Shown here one piece after another: positions 16,820-24,341 of a DNA stretch of 34,156 nt (positions are counted from its first letter, which is position 1; each line of letters opens with the position of its first letter). The position numbers and the translations under genes were made by a program. The stretch comes from a bacterium HR08 (GTDB lineage Bacteria > Acidobacteriota > Blastocatellia > HR10): the NCBI GenBank assembly GCA_002898775.1, contig BEHK01000013.1, positions 1 to 34,156 on the forward strand, written 5' to 3'. Under the pieces are notes generated by a model. That model searched no databases and was not told the DNA's origin. It saw only the letters and a program-made list of their open reading frames with translations.

Positions 16820-19800
16820 GCTCCGGCCCCATGGTTCGCGACGAACTTCTGCGGCGACTTCACGCCGATCCCGCCCTGCGCGCCGTGCGCGAGGGGCTCG
16901 CGCGCGGGGAGCGGGTGCTCGCCATCTCCGGGGTGCACGCTTCCGGAGCGAAAGCCTTTCTGCTGGCCGCGCTCCACACGCTCCTTCGCGCTCAGGAGGA
17001 GACCGTCCACCCCCTCGTCTTCGTCAGCGCGGATGAGGACCTGGAAACCCTCGGCGAAGAGGTCCGCCTCTTTGCCTCCCTGATCGGCGACGCCTGTCCG
17101 ACGCTCGTCCGGCTGCCGGCCTTCGATGTCTCGCCCTTCGACGGACTCTCGCCGCACCCGGCCCTGTTGCAGCGGCGAGCCCATGCGCTCACGACGCTCG
17201 CGCGAGGGGAAGCCGCGATCGCGCTCGTGGACGCCAAAGCTCTGCTTCTCCGCACACCGGCACCCGCGGACCTGCTCCGCCTCGATCTCCGACTCGCGCG
17301 GGGGGAGGAGATCGCCCCCGAAGCACTTGTCTCCACTCTTCGCACCGCGGGCTACGTGCGCGAGGACCCGGTGCGGGAACCGGGTCAGTTCAGTTGGCGG
17401 GGGGGCATTCTGGACGTGTACTCCCCCTCGGAGCCTGCTCCTGTGCGCATCGAGTTCTTCGGGGATGAAATCGTCTCGCTGCGCGCGTTCGATCCCGAAT
17501 CGCAGCGCTCGACGGCCACACTGGACCGCACGCGCCTGGTCCCACTTCGAGAGTTCGTCGTCTCCCAGGAAGAGGTGAAACGCTGGAGCGAACGCCTGGA
17601 GCACGACTGGCCCGATCCCCAATTCGCGCACGATCGCAAGCGCGTGCGTATCGCCGCCCAAACCGGCGACCTGCCGCAAGGATGGGAGTTCCTCACCCCT
17701 CTGACTCGTCCCCTCACGGGCACGCTCTGTGATCTGCTCCCGATAGGCCTCTTCGTGATGGATGACGCGGCGCGGCTCTTCTCTTACATCGAGCAGTTCC
17801 GACAGGCCATGGAAACGCGCTATGAGCAGGCGCGCGAGGACGGACGCATCGTCCTCTCTCCCGACCACTACTTCCTCACGCCGACGGAGCTCGTGACGCG
17901 CATGGCCGAACGACCGCGCCTTGAGCTGTATCCGCTCGGACGACCATCCGAGTTCCTCTCAGAGGAAGCCCCCTCTCCACGCGAGATCGCCTGGCGAGCC
18001 CTGAGCCCCAAGAGCGTGCTCCCTCCGACGACCGAGTGGCCCGCCGTCCTCACGCCGACGCCGGGCGCGCTCACGTTCTTCGTCGCTTACTCCAAACCGC
18101 TCGCCGAGCATTTCCTCAAACTCCTCGCCGAACGCGAAGTCCCTGTGGATCTGTTCTCCCCTTCGACGAGCGATCCGTCCTCGGCGTTCCGCGAGGGCGC
18201 TCACCGCTGGCCCCTCACCATTCTCATCGGACGCCTCCGACACGGGTTTCACCTCCCCGCACTCGGGCTCCTCGTCTTGAGTCAGCAGGATGTGCTTCGA
18301 GACGAGCCCGAGATGCCAGCCGCGGCGTCGCGCCGAGAGCAGACGCCCGCCGCATTCCTCTCAGACTTCAAGGACCTCAAGCCGGGCGATTACGTTGTCC
18401 ACGTGGATCATGGGATCGGGCGCTTTGAAGGGTTGGTTCAACTGACGGCACCCGATGGCATCATGCAGGATTTCCTCCTCATTCGGTACGCCGATGAGGC
18501 GCGGCTCTACGTTCCCGTGGACCGAATCGATCTCGTTCAGAAGTACATCGGCGCCGACGGCCACCCCCCGCGCTTGGATCGGCTGGGCGGGACCAGCTGG
18601 CTGCGAACGAAGGCGCGCGCCGTGCGCGCCATGCGCGACCTGGCCGAGGAATTGCTCAAGCTCTACGCGGAACGAAAGCTCATCCCCGGCCACGCCTTCA
18701 GCCCCGACACCCCTTGGCAGGCCGAATTCGAGGCGGGCTTCGAGTACGAGCTGACACCCGATCAGGTGCGCGCGCTCGAGGAGATCAAACGCGATATGGA
18801 GCGTCCGGTCCCCATGGATCGGCTCCTGTGCGGGGACGTCGGCTTCGGGAAGACCGAAGTCGCCATGCGCGCCGCTTTCAAGGCCGTCATGGACGGCAAG
18901 CAGGTGGCCGTGCTCGCTCCGACGACCGTCCTGGTCGAACAGCATTATCGCACGTTCACGCGTCGCTTCGCCCCCTTCCCCATCACCGTCGCGCAGCTCT
19001 CCCGCTTCTGCTCCAGAGCCGAGATCGCGCGCACGCTGCGAGGTCTGGAGGAGGGCACGGTGGACATCGTCATCGGCACCCACCGCCTGCTCAGCCGCGA
19101 CGTGCGCTTCCGCGATCTGGGCCTGGTCATCATTGATGAGGAGCAACGGTTCGGCGTCCGGCATAAAGAGCGGCTGAAGCAACTGCGCCGTCGCGTGGAC
19201 GTGCTGACGCTCACGGCGACGCCCATTCCCCGCACGCTCTACATGGCCCTCACGGGATTGCGCGACCTCTCCGTCATCCAAACGCCGCCGCCGGATCGGC
19301 TGGCCGTACAAACCCTCATCGTCCCCTTCTCCCCCGCCCTCATCCGCCGCGCCATCGAACGCGAACTCGAGCGCGGGGGGCAGGTCTTCTTCGTGCACAA
19401 CGAGATCGAGACGATCCACGAGATCGCGCATCTGCTCCGTCAGCTCGTCCCGCAGGCGCGCATCGGCATCGCGCACAGCCGCCTCTCCGAGCGCGAGCTG
19501 GAGCGCACGGTCCGGCGCTTCGTCCGCCACGAGCTGGATGTCCTCGTCACGACGACGATCATCGAAAACGGGCTCGACATCCCGAATGCGAACACCATCC
19601 TCATCAATCACGCCGAGCGCTTCGGCCTGGCCGATCTCTACCAGTTGCGCGGTCGAGTCGGTCGGTCCCATCGTCTCGCCTACGCCTATCTGCTCGCGCC
19701 GCCGGAATCCACGCTGAGCCCGATCGCGCGTCAGCGGCTCGCGGCCCTCAAGGAATTCTCCGACCTGGGCGCCGGATTCCGTTTGGCCGCGCTCGATCTG

Positions 19801-20373
19801 GAGCTGCGGGGCGCCGGGAACCTGCTCGGCCCCGAACAGTCCGGCCACATCAACGCTCTGGGCTTCGAGCTCTATTGTCAGCTCCTGGAGCGAACGATCC
19901 GCGAACTGCGAGGAGAGACGATCGAGGAGGAGATCGTCCCGCAGATCGCCCTTCGCCTCTCTCTCCGCATCCCGGAAGCCTATGTGCCCGAGATGAGCCA
20001 ACGCTTGCACATCTACAAGCGCCTGGCTTCCGCGCGGACCGAGCAGAGGCTCGCCGAGCTGCGCGAGGAGCTGAAAGATCGCTACGGGCCACCACCCCCT
20101 GAGGTCGAGCGCCTCCTGCTTCTCGGTTCGATCCGCAACGCGGCCATCAATCTGCGCGTGCGCGCGATCGAGCGCGAACTGTCGCGCCTCACCATTCGCT
20201 TCGCGGATCCCGATCGCGTGACCCCGAAACAACGCCGCGCTTTCCTCACCGCTCATCCTTCGGCGGAATTCACCTCGGACGGCACGCTCCGCTATACCAT
20301 CGTCGCGCAGGACGAGCATGAGTTGCTTCTTCGGCTGCGAGATGACTTGCTCCTCTTACAGGCTGGGGCGTAA
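16816..20373 (+). CDS. mfd: Transcription-repair coupling factor Mfd
   Basis: 1185 residues. Mfd removes RNA polymerase stalled at DNA damage and recruits UvrABC. Domain order is as expected. A UvrB-like N-terminal region has [20 protein letters not shown] near residues 193-212. An RNA-polymerase-interacting CarD-like domain ([20 protein letters not shown]) starts near 521. The translocase begins with Walker [10 protein letters not shown] near 674. Helicase motifs [21 protein letters not shown] (in place of DEEH-type contexts), [12 protein letters not shown] and QLRGRVGRS follow. A TRCF C-terminal domain ends the protein. ATG 16816 overlaps the upstream stop by 4 bp without its own clear ribosome site, so initiation is likely coupled. 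Confidence 0.97.
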   Translation: MSSGPMVRDELLRRLHADPALRAVREGLARGERVLAISGVHASGAKAFLLAALHTLLRAQEETVHPLVFVSADEDLETLGEEVRLFASLIGDACPTLVRLPAFDVSPFDGLSPHPALLQRRAHALTTLARGEAAIALVDAKALLLRTPAPADLLRLDLRLARGEEIAPEALVSTLRTAGYVREDPVREPGQFSWRGGILDVYSPSEPAPVRIEFFGDEIVSLRAFDPESQRSTATLDRTRLVPLREFVVSQEEVKRWSERLEHDWPDPQFAHDRKRVRIAAQTGDLPQGWEFLTPLTRPLTGTLCDLLPIGLFVMDDAARLFSYIEQFRQAMETRYEQAREDGRIVLSPDHYFLTPTELVTRMAERPRLELYPLGRPSEFLSEEAPSPREIAWRALSPKSVLPPTTEWPAVLTPTPGALTFFVAYSKPLAEHFLKLLAEREVPVDLFSPSTSDPSSAFREGAHRWPLTILIGRLRHGFHLPALGLLVLSQQDVLRDEPEMPAAASRREQTPAAFLSDFKDLKPGDYVVHVDHGIGRFEGLVQLTAPDGIMQDFLLIRYADEARLYVPVDRIDLVQKYIGADGHPPRLDRLGGTSWLRTKARAVRAMRDLAEELLKLYAERKLIPGHAFSPDTPWQAEFEAGFEYELTPDQVRALEEIKRDMERPVPMDRLLCGDVGFGKTEVAMRAAFKAVMDGKQVAVLAPTTVLVEQHYRTFTRRFAPFPITVAQLSRFCSRAEIARTLRGLEEGTVDIVIGTHRLLSRDVRFRDLGLVIIDEEQRFGVRHKERLKQLRRRVDVLTLTATPIPRTLYMALTGLRDLSVIQTPPPDRLAVQTLIVPFSPALIRRAIERELERGGQVFFVHNEIETIHEIAHLLRQLVPQARIGIAHSRLSERELERTVRRFVRHELDVLVTTTIIENGLDIPNANTILINHAERFGLADLYQLRGRVGRSHRLAYAYLLAPPESTLSPIARQRLAALKEFSDLGAGFRLAALDLELRGAGNLLGPEQSGHINALGFELYCQLLERTIRELRGETIEEEIVPQIALRLSLRIPEAYVPEMSQRLHIYKRLASARTEQRLAELREELKDRYGPPPPEVERLLLLGSIRNAAINLRVRAIERELSRLTIRFADPDRVTPKQRRAFLTAHPSAEFTSDGTLRYTIVAQDEHELLLRLRDDLLLLQAGA

Positions 20374-20432
20374 AATTCCTCAGGCACCGGCGATATGCGA
20401 AGGGGACGAACACGTTGAACGGATGTGAGCGC

Positions 20433-21479
20433 ATGCGGGGGATAGCGTGCCTTCTCGGAGCACTCCTCTGGCTCTGGGTCCCCCCTCTCGCCCGAAGCCA
20501 AGATGAGCCCGTCCTCGTGGATGAGATCGTCGCGCGCATCAACGGCGACATCATCACGCTCTCGGCCCTGCGCCGCGCTCAGGCCGAGCTGCGACAGCAA
20601 CTGGCCGAGCAAGGTCTCACGGGAGCGCAGTTGGAGCGGGCTTATCAAGAAGCCTCCAAGACGTTGCTGCAGCAGTTGATTGATGACCAGCTCCTCGTGC
20701 AACGCGCCAACGAACTGGGCATCACCGTCGAGGCGCAGATCAACGAATTCCTCTTGAATTGGGGGCGACAGCAAGGCATCCCGCCCGCCGAAGTGGAGAA
20801 GCGTCTGGCGGAAGCGGGCTTGGACCCGGATCAGGTCCGACAAACCCTCCGCCTCCGCTTTCTGCGCGAGGCCGTGCTGGCGCGCGAGGTCTACAGTCGC
20901 ATCTTCCAGAACATCTTCGACCGCGACGTCGAGCAGTACTATCAGCAGCATCTCGAAGAGTTCACCGAGCCGGAGACCGTTCACTTGAGCGAGATCTTCA
21001 TCAGCACACAGGGGCGCTCGCGCGATCAAGCCCTCGCGATCGTCCGCGAGATTCAGGAGAAGTTGCGGGCTGGGGCCGACTTTGGCGCGCTCGCCGCGCA
21101 ATATTCCGCGCGCCCTTCGGCGCGGAACAAAGGGGACATCGGCACGTTCATCCTCGGCCCGCGGCGCACTCTGGGGGATGCGCAGGCGAAGGCCATCGAA
21201 GCGTTGAAACCCGGTGAGGTTTCGCCCCCGATCGAGCTTCCCGATGGCTTCCAGCTCCTCAAGGTGCTCGACCGACAAGGGCCGCGCGTGCGCCCGCTCG
21301 ATGCGGAGCTGAAGCGCCAGATTCAGATGCGCCTGGCGCAACAACGGGCTGAGGTCGCCGTCCGCGAGTACATTGAGACCCTGCGCCGGGATGCTTACAT
21401 CTGGATCGCTCCCGCCTATCGCGAACAATACGCGGCGGCTGAGACTTCCCCAGCGGCCAATCCGAAGAAACCTCAATGA
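20433..21479 (+). CDS. SurA-like periplasmic peptidyl-prolyl isomerase (parvulin type)
   Basis: 348 residues from ATG 20433. A signal peptide (about 1-23, ending ARSQ) is followed by a SurA N-terminal chaperone region (VDEIVARINGDIITLSALRR, then long amphipathic helices to about 155). A single parvulin/rotamase domain spans about residues 175-280 (VHLSEIFIS, LAAQYSARPSARNKGDIGTF, LKPGEVSPPIELPDGFQLLKV). SurA folds outer-membrane proteins such as the OmpA-like and TonB-receptor products here. An in-frame TTG at 20415 would add six residues and has a better-placed AAGGGG site, so the true start is uncertain. The gene lies about 60 bp after mfd, and its stop overlaps pyrK by 4 bp. Confidence 0.88.
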   Translation: MRGIACLLGALLWLWVPPLARSQDEPVLVDEIVARINGDIITLSALRRAQAELRQQLAEQGLTGAQLERAYQEASKTLLQQLIDDQLLVQRANELGITVEAQINEFLLNWGRQQGIPPAEVEKRLAEAGLDPDQVRQTLRLRFLREAVLAREVYSRIFQNIFDRDVEQYYQQHLEEFTEPETVHLSEIFISTQGRSRDQALAIVREIQEKLRAGADFGALAAQYSARPSARNKGDIGTFILGPRRTLGDAQAKAIEALKPGEVSPPIELPDGFQLLKVLDRQGPRVRPLDAELKRQIQMRLAQQRAEVAVREYIETLRRDAYIWIAPAYREQYAAAETSPAANPKKPQ

Positions 21480-22303
21480 CCCGAGATCACAATGTGCGCG
21501 TGGTCAGCAACGTGCGGGAGACGCTCGCCTACTGGCGCTTGCGCGTCCGTCTCTCGGAGCCGATCACGATTCGCCCCGGCCAATTCGTCATGATGCGTGT
21601 CCGCGATGCTTGGGAGCCCCTGTGGCGTCGCGCCCTGGTCATCTACCGCGCGGAACCTCATGCCGAGGGGATGGACCTGGAATTCCTCTACAAAGTCCTC
21701 GGGCGCGGGACCGCGCAACTCAGTCGCCAACGCCCAGGGGACGAGCTGCAGATGCTCGGCCCCTTGGGCAATGGCTTTCCCCTAGAAGCCGACGCCCAGG
21801 CCGACGCGATCCTCATCTCCGGGGGGATCGGCCTCCCGGCGCTCTACCTTCTGGCCGAAGCCCTCGTGCGCCAGCGACGGCGAGTCCAACTCTTTCATGG
21901 TGAGCCCACGAGCGAGTCGGGTGCGCCCTTCTCTGCCCTTGAGGATTTCGCGCGTGTGCTCGGACGCGAGGCGATCACCCTGGCGACCGAGGACGGCTCT
22001 CTGGGATTCCGGGGCCTGGTGACCGAAGCGCTCGAAGCTTACCTGGAACACCACCGCCCTCGCCGCGCGTCCCTCTACGCCTGTGGCCCCACGCCGATGC
22101 TTCGACGGGTGGCCGAGATCGCCGTGCGCCAGGGATGGCCGGCCTACGTCTCGCTGGAAGCTCGCATGGCCTGCGGATTCGGCGTCTGCTTGGGATGCGC
22201 CGTCAAGACGCGGAATGCCGCGGATCGCCTCCCCCACTATCGCCGCGTCTGCGTCGAAGGCCCTATCTTCCGCGCGGAGGAGGTCTTCTGGGATGAGGTG
22301 TGA
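21476..22303 (+). CDS. pyrK: Dihydroorotate dehydrogenase B electron-transfer subunit PyrK
   Basis: 275 residues. PyrK is the FAD and [2Fe-2S] subunit that passes electrons from PyrD to NAD+ in pyrimidine synthesis. A FAD-binding beta-barrel (about 1-100; [18 protein letters not shown]) is followed by an NAD-binding domain (about 103-210; [29 protein letters not shown]). The iron-sulfur cysteine cluster is in [12 protein letters not shown], with the final Cys in RVCVEGPIF. The FAD-contact motif usually written RP(Y/I)SI reads RALVI here, a mild departure. ATG 21476 overlaps the surA-like stop by 4 bp, and the 3' end overlaps pyrD by 11 bp, so PyrK and PyrD are translationally coupled. Confidence 0.92.
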   Translation: MTRDHNVRVVSNVRETLAYWRLRVRLSEPITIRPGQFVMMRVRDAWEPLWRRALVIYRAEPHAEGMDLEFLYKVLGRGTAQLSRQRPGDELQMLGPLGNGFPLEADAQADAILISGGIGLPALYLLAEALVRQRRRVQLFHGEPTSESGAPFSALEDFARVLGREAITLATEDGSLGFRGLVTEALEAYLEHHRPRRASLYACGPTPMLRRVAEIAVRQGWPAYVSLEARMACGFGVCLGCAVKTRNAADRLPHYRRVCVEGPIFRAEEVFWDEV

Positions 22304-23216
22304 TCTCTCCGTAGAAATCGCTGGCCTGCACTTCAAGAACCCAATCCTCACGGCCAGCGGTACCTTCGGCTATGGCCTGGAATTCGCCGAATGGTTCGAT
22401 CTCGGCCGCCTCGGAGGCATCTGCACAAAAGGGCTCTCCTTGGAACCGCTCGAAGGGAATCCGCCGCCCCGAATCGTCGAGACGCACGGCGGCATGCTCA
22501 ACGCGATCGGCTTGCAGAATATCGGAGTCCGCGCCTTCATCGCCGAGAAGCTGCCCCGCCTGCGCCAATTCCAGACGCTGATCATCGCGAATGTCTTCGG
22601 CTCTTCCTTCGAAGAGTATCTGGACGTGATCCGCCTCCTCAATGACGCCGAAGGCATCGCCGCGTACGAGCTGAACATCTCGTGCCCGAACGTGAAAGCC
22701 GGCGGCATGGAGTTCGGCAACGATCCCGACGAAGCGGCTCGCTTGACCGAAGCCTGCAAACGCATCGCCCGCCGTCCCCTCATCGTGAAGCTCTCGCCCA
22801 ACGCCGGCGACATCGTGCGCGTGGCTCGCGCCGTGGAGTCCGCAGGCGCTGATGCCGTCTCCGCCATCAACACAATCCTCGGCCTCTCGGTGGACATCCA
22901 CACGCGCCGCCCCCGATTGGCGACGGGAATGGGCGGCCTCTCCGGCCCCGCCATCAAACCGATCGCCCTACGTATGGTCTATCAGATCGCCCGCGCCATC
23001 CGCATCCCCGTCATCGGCATCGGCGGGATCGCGACCGTCGAAGACGCCCTGGAATTCCTCATCGCCGGAGCCACGGCCGTGCAAATCGGAACGGCCAATT
23101 ACTACGATCCACTCGTCTCGATCAAGATCGTGGAAGATTTAGAGAGCTTCTGCCAACGACATGGAATCACCGCCATCCGCTCGCTCATTGGCTCGCTCCA
23201 AATGCCACCTTCTTGA
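22293..23216 (+). CDS. pyrD: Dihydroorotate dehydrogenase B catalytic subunit PyrD (class 1B)
   Basis: 307 residues. It oxidises dihydroorotate to orotate with FMN and hands electrons to PyrK. Class 1B is shown by the catalytic cysteine in [17 protein letters not shown] (about residues 126-142) and by the neighbouring pyrK. Other motifs are [13 protein letters not shown] at the N-terminus, [10 protein letters not shown] (about 69-78), [12 protein letters not shown] (about 191-202), [16 protein letters not shown] (about 212-227) and [20 protein letters not shown] (about 241-260). ATG 22293 has a GGAGGAGG site inside pyrK. Its stop codon lies within the -35 box of the next promoter. Confidence 0.96.
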   Translation: MRCDLSVEIAGLHFKNPILTASGTFGYGLEFAEWFDLGRLGGICTKGLSLEPLEGNPPPRIVETHGGMLNAIGLQNIGVRAFIAEKLPRLRQFQTLIIANVFGSSFEEYLDVIRLLNDAEGIAAYELNISCPNVKAGGMEFGNDPDEAARLTEACKRIARRPLIVKLSPNAGDIVRVARAVESAGADAVSAINTILGLSVDIHTRRPRLATGMGGLSGPAIKPIALRMVYQIARAIRIPVIGIGGIATVEDALEFLIAGATAVQIGTANYYDPLVSIKIVEDLESFCQRHGITAIRSLIGSLQMPPS

Positions 23217-23242
23217 CACGCTCGGAAACGAGCGCATAAAAT
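23213..23242 (+). promoter_or_regulatory. Internal sigma70-type promoter with a hairpin in its spacer
   Basis: A consensus -35 TTGACA (23213-23218), which contains the pyrD stop codon, is followed after 18 bp by -10 TAAAAT (23237-23242). The spacer holds a perfect inverted repeat CGCTCG-GAAA-CGAGCG (23219-23234). The predicted start is near 23249. It would drive the DUF6677-like and 54-aa genes. The stem could instead act as the 3' end of pyrD mRNA, though no T-run follows. Confidence 0.6.
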
Positions 23243-23277
23243 TCCCTCTTGCTCTCGGCTCCGCATGCGTGCTGTGG

Positions 23278-23850
23278 ATGGAAATGATGGAGGACGCAAC
23301 GCGGTCACAGCTCGATGAGCCATTGCCCGCATCGCCTGAGGCGGAGACTCCGGTCCCGACAGTTGGCTCTCCGGAACCCGATCCTGTACCCTCCTCCGAA
23401 GGGTCGAGCGCATCCGCGCTCTCCGATCCGCCGACCGTTCTCCCGGACATCGAGCGACGGGCTTGGCCGCTTCAGCTCGTCCTCAAGGCCTTCCTCGCCT
23501 GCGCCGTGGCCTTCATCATCCCGGGAGCTGGGCACGCCCTCCTGGGGCGGTGGATTCGCGGACTGCTTCTCTTCCTCGCCGTTATGGGGATGTTCCTGGC
23601 CGGCCTCTTCCTCTTCGGCGGTCGGCTCTACACCTTCAATCCTGAAGAACCCCTCTCCATCTTCCTGGTTATCGCGAATGCGGGTTTGGGAGGGACGTAC
23701 GCGCTTTGCGCCCTCTCACGAACAGGGTTTGAAGCGGACCCCGCGCTGAGAACTTACGAGTATGGAAACGCCTTCTTGCTCGTCGCTGGCCTCTTGAATT
23801 ATCTCGTCATCCTAGACGCCTTCGATATCGCCATTGGGAGGAAGAAGTAA
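23278..23850 (+). CDS. DUF6677-like four-TM membrane protein
   Basis: 190 residues. A Pro/Ser/Glu-rich cytoplasmic N-terminus (about residues 1-62) precedes four predicted TM helices. The first contains FIIPGAGHALLGRWIRG, the pattern of TM2/DUF6677-type small membrane proteins. The others are at about 95-115, 127-145 and 165-183, ending with a basic GRKK tail. The function is unknown. The start is uncertain: ATG 23278, 23284 and 23287 are all in frame within ten bases, with no clear ribosome site, and an upstream open frame inside pyrD is not supported. It is followed after 2 bp by a 54-aa membrane protein gene, and both probably use the promoter at 23213-23242. Confidence 0.78.
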   Translation: MEMMEDATRSQLDEPLPASPEAETPVPTVGSPEPDPVPSSEGSSASALSDPPTVLPDIERRAWPLQLVLKAFLACAVAFIIPGAGHALLGRWIRGLLLFLAVMGMFLAGLFLFGGRLYTFNPEEPLSIFLVIANAGLGGTYALCALSRTGFEADPALRTYEYGNAFLLVAGLLNYLVILDAFDIAIGRKK

Positions 23851-23852
23851 GC

Positions 23853-24017
23853 ATGCACCTGCTGGCCATGACGCTATTCGCCCTCTGCGTCTCAACGGTC
23901 TTCGCCATCGTGACCAAAGAGGATCCCCGCGAGCAGTTCATCTATGCGGTGAAAGCTTTCCTGGCTTTCCTGGGCATTGCCCTGGCCATCGGGTGGGTCA
24001 TGTACCCGTTCTCCTAG
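23853..24017 (+). CDS. Small two-TM membrane protein (54 aa)
   Basis: ATG 23853 to TAG 24017, with a good GGAGG ribosome site (near 23837) inside the end of the upstream gene and a 2-bp gap to its stop. The product has two hydrophobic helices (about residues 2-19 and 33-50) joined by a short charged loop, TKEDPREQF. It is likely an inner-membrane hairpin. I do not recognise the family. Tight coupling to the DUF6677-like gene suggests a shared complex. The G+C-rich hairpin that follows supports the gene end. It is small enough to be missed by automatic callers. Confidence 0.75.
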   Translation: MHLLAMTLFALCVSTVFAIVTKEDPREQFIYAVKAFLAFLGIALAIGWVMYPFS

Positions 24018-24027
24018 TCTCTTCCCC

Positions 24028-24062
24028 CTCTGCCCCCGCGCGCGGGCGACCCGCGCCCAGAG
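24028..24062 (+). terminator. Strong GC hairpin after the 54-aa gene
   Basis: A perfect 7-bp stem GCGCGGG (24040-24046) with a 3-nt loop CGA and CCCGCGC (24050-24056). It is extended by outer CTCTG (24028-24032) and CAGAG (24058-24062) pairs across a bulge. It begins 11 nt after the stop codon. No T-run follows, so it is either an atypical terminator or an RNA-end stabiliser. Confidence 0.45.
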
Positions 24063-24243
24063 AGCCGAGGACGACGCTTGGTGAAGACTACCCCCCCGCG
24101 AAAGTCTGCGCAGGCGTTCGAGTTCAGCCCATGATGAGCCCGAGCAAGCCCGCATCGTGAGACCGATCCCCTTTCGCATCCAAGCTCGCAAAGCGGGCGA
24201 CCGAGAGGGGGCCTCGGGTGAGCACCGGCTGATCTCACCTTCT

Positions 24244-24309
24244 TCTCACGGGAATTTGAAAGAGATTTAACCACACGGTAACGAAGGGCTAACTCCGACC
24301 CGATATACT
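24244..24309 (+). promoter_or_regulatory. Pho-box-like array of 11-bp repeats with -10 box upstream of the TonB receptor
   Basis: TAAC recurs exactly every 11 bp at 24268, 24279 and 24290. The contexts are TTTAACCA, GGTAACGA and GCTAACTC. Two weaker units continue the same phase upstream (TGAA at 24257, TCAC at 24246). A TATACT -10 box lies at 24304-24309 with no acceptable -35 at normal spacing. Direct repeats with an 11-bp period next to a -10 are the hallmark of PhoB-type response-regulator sites, such as the CTTAACCT triplets of cyanobacteria. This suggests an activator-dependent promoter, perhaps phosphate-controlled. An alternative promoter with TTGAAA (24256) and TAACGA (24279) is weaker. 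Confidence 0.55.
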
Positions 24310-24341
24310 CCCTGTCTGAGCTGAAGCCTGGAGGAGTGGAC

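Larger units (their letters stand above)
24018..24341 (+). other. 324-bp intergenic region
   Basis: No gene is seen on either strand. From left to right it holds a strong GC hairpin at 24028-24062, about 180 bp with no clear structure, and a block of 11-bp-spaced repeats with a -10 box (24244-24309). It ends with the TonB-receptor ribosome site GGAGGAG (24330-24336). Confidence 0.7.

Noticed and set aside
18361-20319. 652-codon minus-strand open frame opposite mfd
   Set aside because: Exact shadow of the mfd helicase region; acidic/His-rich composition without motifs.
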